From JANNAT01 sp031384605 (GTDB lineage Bacteria; Pseudomonadota; Alphaproteobacteria; Rhodobacterales; Rhodobacteraceae), in assembly GCA_031384605.1 (NCBI GenBank), contig JANNAT010000067.1, forward strand, positions 1 to 64,000: DNA of 64,000 bases, given 5' to 3'. Numbering within the stretch: the first letter of the stretch is position 1; every line of letters starts with the position of its first letter. The notes below the pieces were generated by a model, which worked only from the letters and a program-made list of their open reading frames with translations, was not told the origin of the DNA and ran no database searches. Both the position numbers and the translations under genes were made by a program. This document shows, piece after piece, positions 44,397-53,210 of this stretch.

Positions 44397-45916
44397 CCCT
44401 AACCGAATTTGGGGCGCAGGACGTGGTTCTGCGCCTTGACCGGATTACCAAACGGTTCGGCGCACTGGTGGCCAATGACGCCATAAGTCTGGACATATCG
44501 CGCGGTGAAGTGGTGGCTTTGCTGGGCGAAAATGGTGCGGGCAAGACCACCTTGATGAACATTTTGTTTGGCCATTATGTGGCTGATGCGGGGTCGGTGC
44601 AGGTGTTTGGCCACCCCCTGCCGCCCGGCAATCCGCGCAGTGCTTTGGCGGCGGGGGTAGGCATGGTGCATCAGCATTTCACCCTTTGCGACAATCTGAC
44701 GGTGCTGGAAAATATCCGGCTGGGCACGGACGGGCTGTTTTCACGGCCCCGGCGCGGTGCGCGGGCGCGGGCGGTGGCGCTAAGTGCCGATTTTGGACTG
44801 ATTGTTGATCCTGATGCGCGGGTGGGCAGCCTTTCGGTAGGTCAGCGCCAGCGGGTTGAGATTTTGAAGGCGCTTTACCGCGATGCGCGGATATTGATTT
44901 TGGATGAGCCGACGGCGGTATTGACGCCGCAAGAGGCGGATGCGCTGTTTGATACTTTGCGCCGGGCAACGGCCAAGGGCCTTTCGGTTGTGTTTATCAG
45001 CCACAAACTGCACGAAGTGCTGGCGGTGGCGGATCGCTGCGTGGTGTTGCGCCATGGCCGGGTGGTGGGCACAGTGGCAACCGGTGATACCAGCCGGGCG
45101 GCGTTGGCCGCAATGATGGTGGGCGGTGACGTGGCAATGCCAGTGGCCGCCCCCCGCGTGCCCGGTCCGGTGGTGTTGCGGTTGGACAAGGTTAGCGCGC
45201 CGGGCCTGAAGGGCGTAACTTTGGCGTTGCGGGCGGGGCAGATCACCGGCTTGGCGGGGGTTTCGGGCAATGGGCAGGCGGCGTTGGCGGATGTGATTTC
45301 GGGGTTGATCCAGCCTGTTCAAGGCAGCTTGCAAATGCGCGGGCTGCCTGTCAGCCAATGGTCGGCGCGTGCGGCGATTGCGGCGGGGGTGGGCCGCATT
45401 CCTGAGGATCGCCACAAAACCGGTGCCATCGCCGATTTTACCCTGACCGAAAACGCGGTGCTTGAGGCGTATTATCAACCCGGTTTTAGCCGTGCGGGTT
45501 GGATGGATTGGCGGGCCGCGACTGCATGGGCGGGCGACATCATCGCAGGCTATGATGTGCGGTGTTCGGGGCCGGGCGCGCGGATGGGGCTGTTGTCGGG
45601 CGGCAATATGCAAAAGCTGATTTTGGGGCGGGTGTTGGAACTGCAGCCAGCGATTATTCTGGCCAACCAACCGGTGCGGGGGTTGGATGTGGGGGCGATT
45701 GCCTTTGTGCAATCCCGCCTGATCGCGGCGCGGGATGCGGGGGCGGCGGTGCTGTTGATTTCCGAGGATCTGGAAGAAATTCAAAGCATGTCTGACGTGG
45801 TGCATGTGATATCGGATGGCCGTCTAAGCCCGGAATTTGCCCGCGGGGCGCTGTCGGTGGCAGATCTGGGGCTGTGGATGGCGGGCCACGGGTTTGGGGC
45901 GCGCGATGCGGCTTGA
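44393..45916 (+). CDS. ABC transporter ATP-binding protein with two ATPase domains
   Basis: A 507-residue ATPase with tandem nucleotide-binding domains as in sugar/nucleoside importers. The first has Walker A LLGENGAGKTTLMN (about 43-56), signature LSVGQRQRVEILKALYRD and Walker B ILILDEPTAVLT. The second is degenerate: its Walker A region is GLAGVSGNGQAALADVIS and the Walker B ends IILANQPVRGLDVGA. Such asymmetry is normal in the family. It starts with GTG at 44393 overlapping the preceding stop. Confidence 0.92.
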   Translation: MTLTEFGAQDVVLRLDRITKRFGALVANDAISLDISRGEVVALLGENGAGKTTLMNILFGHYVADAGSVQVFGHPLPPGNPRSALAAGVGMVHQHFTLCDNLTVLENIRLGTDGLFSRPRRGARARAVALSADFGLIVDPDARVGSLSVGQRQRVEILKALYRDARILILDEPTAVLTPQEADALFDTLRRATAKGLSVVFISHKLHEVLAVADRCVVLRHGRVVGTVATGDTSRAALAAMMVGGDVAMPVAAPRVPGPVVLRLDKVSAPGLKGVTLALRAGQITGLAGVSGNGQAALADVISGLIQPVQGSLQMRGLPVSQWSARAAIAAGVGRIPEDRHKTGAIADFTLTENAVLEAYYQPGFSRAGWMDWRAATAWAGDIIAGYDVRCSGPGARMGLLSGGNMQKLILGRVLELQPAIILANQPVRGLDVGAIAFVQSRLIAARDAGAAVLLISEDLEEIQSMSDVVHVISDGRLSPEFARGALSVADLGLWMAGHGFGARDAA

Positions 45917-46949
45917 ACCGATTGCCAATCCGTCCCTGCTGCGGCAGGTGGGATATCCTTTGGCAGCCCTTCTGGCGGCGGTGGTGGTGGCGTCGGGCTT
46001 GGCGGGGTTGGCGGGGGCAGAACCGTTGGGGGTTTTGGGGTTGATCGTGACGGGTGCGGTTGGATCAAAATTCGCACTGCTGGAAACGCTGAACCGCGCA
46101 ACACCGCTGATTTTTTGCGGGCTGTCGGTGGCGGTGGCGTTTCGGGCCCGGTTGTGGAACATCGGGGCCGAGGCGCAGTTCTATGCGGGCGCAGTGGTGG
46201 CGGTTTTGCTGGGCACAGGCGCGATTGGGGCACCGTTTGTGTTGTCCGTATCGGCGGTTATGGCGATGCTGGCGGGGGCGCTAGTGCTGTTGGGACCGGT
46301 GTTGTTAAAGACACGCTTAGGCGTCGACGAAGTTGTAACCACGCTTTTGTTAAACTTTATCATGCTGTTGTTCGTCAGCTATTTGCTGGAAGGCCCGATG
46401 AAAGACCCTGCGGGCATGGGGTGGCCGAAATCGGCCGCACTGATCGCTGAGGCGCGGTTGCCCCGGTTGGTGACCGGCCTGCGCCTGCATTGGGGCTTTG
46501 CGCTGGCGCTGATCGCGGCGGGGGTGGTCTGGGTCGTTCAGACCCGCACCACGCTGGGGTTTGAGATGCGCGCAGTGGGGCAAAACGCCACTGCCGCGCG
46601 CTTTGCCGGTATGCCGGTCACGGCGGTGTTGGTGAAAACGGCGTTGCTGTCGGGCGGTCTGGCGGCATTGGGCGGGTGGTCGGAAGTGGCGGGGCTGAAA
46701 GGGCATCTAAGTTTGGATCTGTCGCCCGGCTTTGGCTATACCGGGATCATCGTGGCCATGCTGGCCATGTTGCGGCCCTTGGCGGTGGTGCCTGCGGCGA
46801 TTTTTGTGGCCGGCGTGTTCGTCGGGTCCGACAGTATGAGCCGCGCTGCAGGCGTGCCCACCTATATCGCCGACATGCTGCTGGCGGTGGCGTTGTTGTT
46901 CATGGTGCTGGGCGTGGCCATCTCGAAGCTGCGAATGGTGCGGGGATGA
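45906..46949 (+). CDS. ABC transporter permease (BMP-type importer, first)
   Basis: A 347-residue inner-membrane permease with about eight or nine TM helices. It contains the family stretch RLWNIGAEAQFYAGAVVAVLLGTG and LGVDEVVTTLLLNFIMLLFVSYLLEGPMKDP (nucleoside-type importer permease) and a late GFGYTGIIVAMLAMLRP. The ATG at 45906 overlaps the end of the ATPase gene by eleven bases. It pairs with the next permease to form a heterodimeric channel. Confidence 0.9.
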   Translation: MRLEPIANPSLLRQVGYPLAALLAAVVVASGLAGLAGAEPLGVLGLIVTGAVGSKFALLETLNRATPLIFCGLSVAVAFRARLWNIGAEAQFYAGAVVAVLLGTGAIGAPFVLSVSAVMAMLAGALVLLGPVLLKTRLGVDEVVTTLLLNFIMLLFVSYLLEGPMKDPAGMGWPKSAALIAEARLPRLVTGLRLHWGFALALIAAGVVWVVQTRTTLGFEMRAVGQNATAARFAGMPVTAVLVKTALLSGGLAALGGWSEVAGLKGHLSLDLSPGFGYTGIIVAMLAMLRPLAVVPAAIFVAGVFVGSDSMSRAAGVPTYIADMLLAVALLFMVLGVAISKLRMVRG

Positions 46950-47030
46950 ATTTCTGGGGCGGTAATTGCGGCGATATGGGGGCCTCCGGCGGGAGTATTT
47001 TCGCCAAAATGAATGCGGGGGGCGGTTAAG

Positions 47031-47978
47031 GTGACAGCACTGTTCGACATTCTGCTAAGCGCAAGTTTCTGGGCCGCCGCCGTGCGCATCGCCTCGCCTT
47101 TGATCTTTGCCACGATGGGGGAATTGATCTGCGAACGCGCCGGAGTTTTGAACCTTGGCATCGAAGGCATCATGGTGATCGGCGCGTTCGCCGGGTGGAT
47201 GGCGGTGTATCAGGGATTGCCGTTGTGGGGTGGGGTGGGGGTGGCAGCAGCGTCTGGTATGGCGTTTGGCGCGCTGCACGGGGTGCTGGTGGTGCCGTTC
47301 GGGTTGTCGCAACACGTGGTGGGGTTGGGGATTACCCTGCTGGCCAGTTCAACCGCGTCGTTCACTTACCGATTGATGTTGCCCGAAGTGACCAGCCCAC
47401 CGAGGATTGAGCCGTTTCAACCGATCGAAATTCCATACTTTTCGGATATTCCCGTTCTGGGGGATGCGCTGTTTTCGCAAACCGCCCTGACCTATCTGGC
47501 CTTTGCCATCGCGCTTGCCACAGCGCTGATCCTGTTTCGCACACCGTTGGGTCTGGCAATCCGCGCGGCGGGCGAAAACCCGGCAGCGGTGGAATCGCAA
47601 GGACTGTCGGTGACCGCCCTGCGGATGGGGGCGGTGATCGTGGGGTCTGGGTTGATGGCCGTTGGCGGGGCATTTTTGACGCTGTCGGCGTTTTCATCGT
47701 TTTTCTTTGAGATGATCAACGGGCGCGGCTGGATTTGCATCGCTTTGGTGGTGTTTGGGGCCTGGCGCCCCGGCAAGGCGGTGTTGGGCGCGCTGCTGTT
47801 TGCGGCGTTTGACGCCTTGCAAATCCGGCTGCAACAAACCCCGATGGGTGCTGTTCTGCCCTATCAGGTGTTCTTGATGGCCCCATATGTGTTGTCGATT
47901 CTGGCGCTGACCCTGATGTCGCGGCGGGCGGTTGTGCCTGCTGCCCTGATGATCCCTTACCGCAAAGGAGAACGCTGA
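47031..47978 (+). CDS. ABC transporter permease (BMP-type importer, second)
   Basis: A 315-residue permease with about eight TM helices. Early there is ASPLIFATMGELICERAGVLNLGIEGIMVIGAFAGW, the signature of the second permease in this importer class. The start is uncertain: GTG at 47031 has AGG two bases upstream in a weak site, while an ATG at 47013 would add six residues but lies inside the dispersed inverted repeat fragment. The stop codon overlaps the ATG of the amidohydrolase gene by one base. Confidence 0.87.
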   Translation: MTALFDILLSASFWAAAVRIASPLIFATMGELICERAGVLNLGIEGIMVIGAFAGWMAVYQGLPLWGGVGVAAASGMAFGALHGVLVVPFGLSQHVVGLGITLLASSTASFTYRLMLPEVTSPPRIEPFQPIEIPYFSDIPVLGDALFSQTALTYLAFAIALATALILFRTPLGLAIRAAGENPAAVESQGLSVTALRMGAVIVGSGLMAVGGAFLTLSAFSSFFFEMINGRGWICIALVVFGAWRPGKAVLGALLFAAFDALQIRLQQTPMGAVLPYQVFLMAPYVLSILALTLMSRRAVVPAALMIPYRKGER

Positions 47979-49252
47979 TGTTTGATCTGATCGTGCGGGG
48001 CGGCACTTTGCCCGATGGAACGGTTGCCGATATCGGCATTGCGGGGGATCGCATCAAGACCGTGGGGCGGATAGAGGCCGAAGCGGGCCGGGTAATTGAC
48101 GCCGCGGGCGATCTGGTCAGCCCGCCCTTTGTCGACCCGCATTTTCATATGGACGCGGTGCTAAGTTATGGCACGCCGCGGGTGAATGCGTCGGGCACCT
48201 TGTTGGAAGGCATTGGTTTGTGGGGCGAATTGCGCGATATCGCGACGGTGGATGATATGATTTCGCGTGCTGTCAGCTATTGCGATTGGGCGGCGTCAAT
48301 GGGCCTGCTGGCCATCCGCACCCATGTTGATACCACGCCTGACCATCTGCGCGGCGTGACGGCGATGCTGGAGGTGAAACGGCTGGTCGCGGGCTATATT
48401 GACCTGCAATTGGTGGCCTTCCCGCAAGACGGGCTTTATCGCCGCACAAATGGCCGCGCGAACCTGATCCGGGCGCTGGATATGGGCGTTGATGTGGTGG
48501 GCGGCATTCCGCATTTCGAACGCACGATGGAGGATGGCACAAGATCGGTGCGCGATATGGCAGGGCTGGCGGCCGACCGGGGGTTGATGCTGGATTTGCA
48601 CTGCGATGAAACCGATGATCCGCACTCGCGCCATGTCGAAACCTTGGCCGCCGAAGTAACGCGTCTGGGTTTGGGCGCGCGGGCGGCGGGCAGTCATTTG
48701 ACGTCGATGCATTCGATGGACAATTACTATGTGTCAAAACTTCTGCCGCTGATCGCGGAATCGGGGATGTGCGCCATTCCTAACCCGTTGATAAACATCA
48801 CCTTGCAAGGGCGGCACGATACCTTTCCCAAACGCCGGGGCCTGACGCGGGTCAAGGAAATGCAGGCGCATGGCATCACCGTGGGTTGGGGGCAGGACTG
48901 CGTGCTGGACCCTTGGTATTCGCTGGGCACCGCCGATATGCTGGATGTGGCGTTTATGGGCCTGCACGTCGCGCAAATGACGCATCCGGCAGAAATGGCG
49001 CGGTGCTTTGATATGGTCACCACCCAGAACGCGGCGATTATGGGGTTGCAGGGTTACGGTTTACGCGTCGGAGATGTCGCGTCACTGGTGGTGCTGGACG
49101 CAGGCAACGCGGTTGAGGCGCTGCGGCTGCGGCCTGACCGGTTGGCGGTGATTTCCAAAGGCCGGGTGATCGTGCAGCGCGCGCGCAATGACGCAAAGCT
49201 GGATATTCCGGGCCGGCCAGCCTCGGTGCGGCGCAGGCATTTGCCGGGCTAA
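47978..49252 (+). CDS. Cytosine deaminase-like amidohydrolase
   Basis: A 424-residue metal-dependent hydrolase of the cytosine deaminase/N-isopropylammelide hydrolase branch of the amidohydrolase superfamily. Metal-ligand motifs are DPHFHMDAVL (about 52-61), LDLHCDETDDP (about 203-213), GSHLTSMHSM and VGWGQDCVLDPWY (about 303-315). It would deaminate a cytosine-like or related heterocycle. As the last gene of the BMP-type importer operon, it probably processes the imported compound. Confidence 0.85.
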   Translation: MFDLIVRGGTLPDGTVADIGIAGDRIKTVGRIEAEAGRVIDAAGDLVSPPFVDPHFHMDAVLSYGTPRVNASGTLLEGIGLWGELRDIATVDDMISRAVSYCDWAASMGLLAIRTHVDTTPDHLRGVTAMLEVKRLVAGYIDLQLVAFPQDGLYRRTNGRANLIRALDMGVDVVGGIPHFERTMEDGTRSVRDMAGLAADRGLMLDLHCDETDDPHSRHVETLAAEVTRLGLGARAAGSHLTSMHSMDNYYVSKLLPLIAESGMCAIPNPLINITLQGRHDTFPKRRGLTRVKEMQAHGITVGWGQDCVLDPWYSLGTADMLDVAFMGLHVAQMTHPAEMARCFDMVTTQNAAIMGLQGYGLRVGDVASLVVLDAGNAVEALRLRPDRLAVISKGRVIVQRARNDAKLDIPGRPASVRRRHLPG

Positions 49253-49271
49253 GTTTGCGAGTGTGGCAAAC

Positions 49272-49338
49272 GCAGCCCCGGACTTGATCCGGGGCCTTTT
49301 GGCGGAAAGGACAGGCACCGGATCAAGTCCGGGGCTGC
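49272..49338. terminator. Perfect 21-bp inverted repeat, bidirectional terminator
   Basis: The arms 49272-49292 and 49318-49338 are exact complements (GCAGCCCCGG ... TTGATCCGG in the left arm) with a 25-base loop. It lies between the stop of the amidohydrolase and the stop of the convergent GH3 gene and should terminate both. The CCGGACTTGATCCGG core is a well-known kind of dispersed intergenic repeat. Confidence 0.8.
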
Positions 49339-49339
49339 T

Positions 49340-51007
49340 TTAATACCTTGCGTCCTCTAAACCACAGAACGGATCATGCGGTGATTTTGTATTCCAAGGC
49401 GCGCGGCCCATCAAACATTCCAACACCGCCTTTTGCATGCTTGGCATCGTTGAGAACGCGTTGATGTAGGTTGGCACGCGCGGTGCATCATATAGATAAT
49501 AGGGATAACCAAACGAGATCATAGCAGTGGGAATGTCGTGCCAGTGCCGATCCATGGCACCAAACATATGGCCCATGATCTTGGCCCAATCCAGAAATAT
49601 CCGCCCCCGCGTCAGCAAGGTTTCTTCACCCAGCAAAAACAGCATGGCGTCGAAATCTGCCGGACTGATCTGGGTTTCAGGGGTATAGATTGTCACCGCA
49701 AAGCCTTCGGCAGCCAACATATCGGGCAAATCAAACGCGGCGGGGGGGTGCATTGGCGAAATCACCCCGCCAGACACCACCAATAGACGTTTGTGCCAGG
49801 CAGGCGTTAACGGCAACAGATCTTGCACGTCTTTTACCAATGTCGGTGCGCGTGCGGTGATTGCGGCAGCGCTTGCGCGATCAGCGGTGCGGCCAAGCTG
49901 GTTGATTAAAGGCGTGGCCTTGGCAAATGGGGCTGTGTGCAATCCCAGGGCCGCTTTCAACCCCAGCACGCGGATCAGGGCCTGCTCAAGGCGCGCAGGC
50001 GATATGCGACCATCGGCGATGGCATCAGATATCAGCGCAAAATCCGCATCAGGATCACCCGAGAACAAGATGATATCACAGCCATTTTCGATCACCTGCG
50101 GCAGCATTTCCACGCGCGGCCCCCAGGCCCCAAAGCCGCCCATCGGGGTTGCATCAGACACGATCAGCCCATTGAACCCAAGGCGTTCGCGCAACAGATC
50201 GTTGTTCAGAACCTTCGATACCGAGGCGGGCCGGTATGCCTCGATCCCCGCATCCGGATCAAGGCTGCGCACAAAGGCAGGAAACGCGATATGCGCCGAC
50301 ATAACCGACATCACCCCCGCCGCGATGGCGGCGCGGTAAAGCGCGCCGTGCGTCGCCTCCCAGTCTTCGATGGTCAGCGGGTTGATCGTGGTGACCAGAT
50401 GCTGATCGCGGTCGTCATGGCCTTCACCCGGCCAGTGTTTGACCGTGGCCGCCATGCCGTTGGCCTGAAACACCTCGATCTGCGCCAAGGCGTGGCGGGC
50501 GATGATGGCGGGGTCTGATCCAAACCCGCGCGTCGCCACAATCGGGCTGCGAAAGGCGGCGTTGATATCCAGAACGGGCGTGAACGACCAGTTGATCCCC
50601 ATGATCCGCGCCTCCTCTGCCATGATCCGGGCGATGTCGCGGCTGGCCTGCACATCATCTATGGCGGCCAGCGCCAGCGGATTGGGCACCTGCGCGCCAA
50701 AGGCCAGTGACATCCGCGAGCCTTCCAGATCGGCGCTGATCAACAAAGGGATTGGTGACTGGCCCCGCACGCGGTCAATGCAATCAGCCTCATAGCCCAC
50801 ATCATCGGTATAAAACCGCGTGATCCCGGCGGGGTGCAACCGGGCCAGCCGCGCCAATTCAGCGGGGTCTTTGCCCATGGATATATGCACAAACAACTGC
50901 CCCACCTTTTGCGCAGGCGTCATCGCGGCCAGAGTGTCGGTCACCCATGCAATGCCTGTGTCATCAAGGTTAAACGGGGCCGCGCGAAGATGGGATGTGG
51001 GGGACAT
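49340..51007 (-). CDS. Glycoside hydrolase family 3 protein (NagZ-like)
   Basis: A 555-residue GH3 enzyme, probably a beta-N-acetylglucosaminidase. It has DLEGSRMSLAFG (about 77-88), NWSFTPVLDINAAFRSPIVATRGFGSDP (about 125-152), TVKHWPGEGHDDRDQH with the usual GH3 His/Asp dyad (about 176-191), and GLIVSDATPMGGFGAWG, which carries the nucleophile Asp in SDA. A C-terminal domain of about 180 residues follows, so it is longer than short NagZ. No signal peptide is seen at the chosen ATG (51007). An in-frame extension to 51229 runs through the tRNA fragment and is not real. Role may be cell-wall recycling or use of amino sugars. Confidence 0.85.
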   Translation of the reverse strand: MSPTSHLRAAPFNLDDTGIAWVTDTLAAMTPAQKVGQLFVHISMGKDPAELARLARLHPAGITRFYTDDVGYEADCIDRVRGQSPIPLLISADLEGSRMSLAFGAQVPNPLALAAIDDVQASRDIARIMAEEARIMGINWSFTPVLDINAAFRSPIVATRGFGSDPAIIARHALAQIEVFQANGMAATVKHWPGEGHDDRDQHLVTTINPLTIEDWEATHGALYRAAIAAGVMSVMSAHIAFPAFVRSLDPDAGIEAYRPASVSKVLNNDLLRERLGFNGLIVSDATPMGGFGAWGPRVEMLPQVIENGCDIILFSGDPDADFALISDAIADGRISPARLEQALIRVLGLKAALGLHTAPFAKATPLINQLGRTADRASAAAITARAPTLVKDVQDLLPLTPAWHKRLLVVSGGVISPMHPPAAFDLPDMLAAEGFAVTIYTPETQISPADFDAMLFLLGEETLLTRGRIFLDWAKIMGHMFGAMDRHWHDIPTAMISFGYPYYLYDAPRVPTYINAFSTMPSMQKAVLECLMGRAPWNTKSPHDPFCGLEDARY

Positions 51008-51116
51008 AGAATGAGCTTTCGAAGGGGCGTGCAAAAGAAGGCAGGGCGATTGCCGTGCCGGACACTGACTTTGCCTATAGTGATGGCAAAAGGGTGCAAA
51101 CGCACCCCCACAATGC

Positions 51117-51146
51117 AAAAAGACCGCACCGAAATGCGGTCTTTTT
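51117..51146 (-). terminator. Terminator of the former tRNA-Asn gene
   Basis: The minus strand reads AAAAAGACCGCA, a short loop, and TGCGGTCTTTTT: an intrinsic terminator with a T-run, eight bases after the CCA end of the tRNA-Asn fragment. It belonged to the tRNA gene before integration. Confidence 0.8.
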
Positions 51147-51153
51147 GTAATCT

Positions 51154-51199
51154 TGGCTCCGACGGTAGGGATCGAACCTACGACCAATTGATTAACAGT
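51154..51199 (-). tRNA. 3' half of tRNA-Asn (attachment-site remnant, not a complete tRNA)
   Basis: On the minus strand the sequence runs from the anticodon loop CTGTTAA (anticodon GTT) through the variable loop, the T arm GTAGG-TTCGATC-CCTAC and the acceptor strand to GCCA. The 5' half, including the D arm and the 5' acceptor strand, is missing: what stands upstream is an AT-rich sequence that cannot pair. The point of change is in the anticodon loop/stem, a usual crossover place for tyrosine integrases. The integrase gene begins 142 bases away. The intact tRNA should be at the far (right) end of the island. Confidence 0.85.
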
Positions 51200-51340
51200 T
51201 ATATTTTTCGACTTTTCATAACATTGCATAGCTGAACATGATCTGTTATATATCAGATACTTAGAGATAAAATCTAATCACAGTTGAACATGGCGGAACC
51301 TCCTTACGCACGTGATTCATGAGACTAAAAAGAGACTAGA

Positions 51341-52444
51341 ATGAAGCTTCACCTTACCGACCTTGCCGTCAAGAAGCTTGAGTTGCCCACGGAAGGGCAA
51401 GTTACCTATTGGGATGAGGTCACCCCCGGCTTTGGTCTTCGGTTGTCTGCGCGCGCCAAGTCTTATGTCGTGATGTATGGAGCAAAGCGCCAACTGAAAA
51501 CGCTTGGCCGATACCCTGAACTGTCACTTCAAGACGCCCGGAAGCAAGCAAGGATATTCTTGGCGACCTACCTAACCATACCTGATGCGCAAGCGCAGAT
51601 TGAGTATGAGGCAGTCCTGACAGAGTATTTGGCCGATTGCCGCAAGCGGTTGCGGACATCTACCGTAAACGGCTACGGCCTTTATCTGGGGCATATTCGG
51701 TTCAAAGGGGCCATCGGGGATATCAAGCCTGCCGGGGTTATGGCTGCGATTGGCCGCTATACTGACAAGCGATCCAGCCAGAACTACGCCTTCACAACCT
51801 TCAAGGTGTTTTTCAGCTGGGCGGTGCGGCGGCAGTACCTGCAAAGCAATCCACTTGCCGCCCTCAAGCGTCCCAATGTGACATCCAGTCGGGAACGGGT
51901 GCTAACAGAAAGCGAGGCCTGCCAGCTTCTTCGGCATACTTTGTCTAATCGCAATAGGTTCAATGACATCGTGTCGCTTCTTTTGTTGACGGGTCAGCGG
52001 AAATCCGAAATTTCCGACCTGCGATGGTCTGAGGTGGACGGCGATATGCTGAACTTCCCGGCCAGCCGCACCAAGAACAAGCGCGCGCATCGGGTTCCGG
52101 TTTGTGCCATGGCCCTTGATCTTTTAGGCACAATACCCGGCGGTTTGACCTTTGTTTTTGGCACATCGGATTGTGACGCGCCCTTCAACGGCTGGAACCG
52201 TGCCCAACTGCGGCTTCTTGCGGAAACCGGGTTGCAGCATTTCACCTTGCACGATCTGCGGCGAACGTTTGCAACGATGCACGCCAAACTGGGAACGCCG
52301 GTTCATGTGACGGAACGGCTTTTGAACCATGCGTCGGGTACGGTCAGCGGTGTTGCGGCAGTTTACAATCGTCACAGCTACACTGAAGAGATGCGCGCGG
52401 CGACGGTTCGGTTTGGGCAGGCGGTCGCGGACCTGTTGCTGTAA
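51341..52444 (+). CDS. Tyrosine-family site-specific integrase
   Basis: A 367-residue phage-type integrase. The N-terminal arm (MKLHLTDLAVKKLELPTEGQVTYWDEVTPGFGLRLS) resembles the DUF4102-like arm-binding domain. The catalytic residues are R in LLTGQRKSEISDLRW (about 218), K in SRTKNKRAHRVPV (about 246), HxLR in LHDLRRTFA (about 299-307), H in LNHASG and Tyr in VYNRHSY. All are present, so it should be active. The ATG is 142 bases from the tRNA-Asn remnant and the gene points into the island, in line with integration into that tRNA. Confidence 0.93.
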   Translation: MKLHLTDLAVKKLELPTEGQVTYWDEVTPGFGLRLSARAKSYVVMYGAKRQLKTLGRYPELSLQDARKQARIFLATYLTIPDAQAQIEYEAVLTEYLADCRKRLRTSTVNGYGLYLGHIRFKGAIGDIKPAGVMAAIGRYTDKRSSQNYAFTTFKVFFSWAVRRQYLQSNPLAALKRPNVTSSRERVLTESEACQLLRHTLSNRNRFNDIVSLLLLTGQRKSEISDLRWSEVDGDMLNFPASRTKNKRAHRVPVCAMALDLLGTIPGGLTFVFGTSDCDAPFNGWNRAQLRLLAETGLQHFTLHDLRRTFATMHAKLGTPVHVTERLLNHASGTVSGVAAVYNRHSYTEEMRAATVRFGQAVADLLL

Positions 52445-52639
52445 AGTGGCGCATGACGATACCGAGCCACTTTGGATTGTATCTGTCCTAAAACACAGCC
52501 AAAGCGCTGAAAGTTGCCAAATGGCTTTCCGATGTCCAAAATATATTACACCTATCTGTAAATGCTTGTTGACACACCTATAACGCGAAGTTGTAGGGTG
52601 GGGCATCGCGGTTGGGGTGACTGCGGCGCTGCTGTGCTT

Positions 52640-53060
52640 TGGGGGTAAGTTGGGGATGACCGGGTTAGTAGGCGCACAGGTTGCGCGGGGAAGCACGATC
52701 AGCCAAAAGCGGGAATATGTGTTTACCGAATGGGACCCGACCGCGCAGACCGATATGCAGGCATTGCGGGCGCGGTTTGACAGCAATGGCGACGGGAAAC
52801 TGACGGCGGCGGACACGGATTTTGGTAAGGTCAAGGGGGTGGTGACCGGGGCCAATGGCAGCACATCGGTGCAGACTTTGGCGGCGTTGGGCATCGTTGA
52901 AATCAAGCTAACGGAAGACGCAACGCGGGTGGTTCTTGCGGAAGGGTCGGTAGGGCAAGAGCAATCGACGTATCTGATGAACGGGGTGACGCGGACGGCG
53001 GCCAGCACCCTGCCGATGGCCGAGGCGCCGGGGAATAAGGTGGTTGAATCGAAGCAAGCA
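52640..53060 (+). pseudogene. Orphan fragment of an RTX-protein domain (copy of 54780-55190)
   Basis: The reading frame carries TISQKREYVFTEWDPTAQTDMQALRARFDSNGDGKLTAADTDF, followed by a degraded version of the next 80 residues, and is the same domain as in the giant gene 2 kb downstream (about 85% identical by eye over 350 bases). It has no start with homology and no continuation: the match ends about 53055, where the DNA turns AT-rich, and the frame then runs in non-homologous sequence to a stop at 53174. Upstream of 52690 only weak resemblance (MTGLVGAQ) is left. It is GC-rich unlike what follows. I infer a leftover of an earlier copy or a displaced cassette. Confidence 0.75.
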
Positions 53061-53210
53061 AAATTCGAGAAGGCGCCTAGCAAAGTTCAAAACTTTAGAT
53101 CATGTCGGTTGATATTTTTTATCGCCTTCGATTTAAAAGCAGTGAAACTTAAAAAGTATGATTGTGTAAATTAATTGCTTTCAAATTTACGTTCTTGCTT
53201 GGAGTTGGAA

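Noticed and set aside
51007..51229. N-terminal extension of the GH3 protein by 74 residues
   Set aside because: It would translate the tRNA-Asn fragment and its terminator; the ATG at 51007 begins the conserved protein.
52124..53083. 319-codon open frame on the minus strand across the integrase end and the RTX fragment
   Set aside because: It spans two unrelated plus-strand features and has no domain of its own; a similar antisense frame appears opposite the matching part of the giant gene, which is just the mirror of the repeat.
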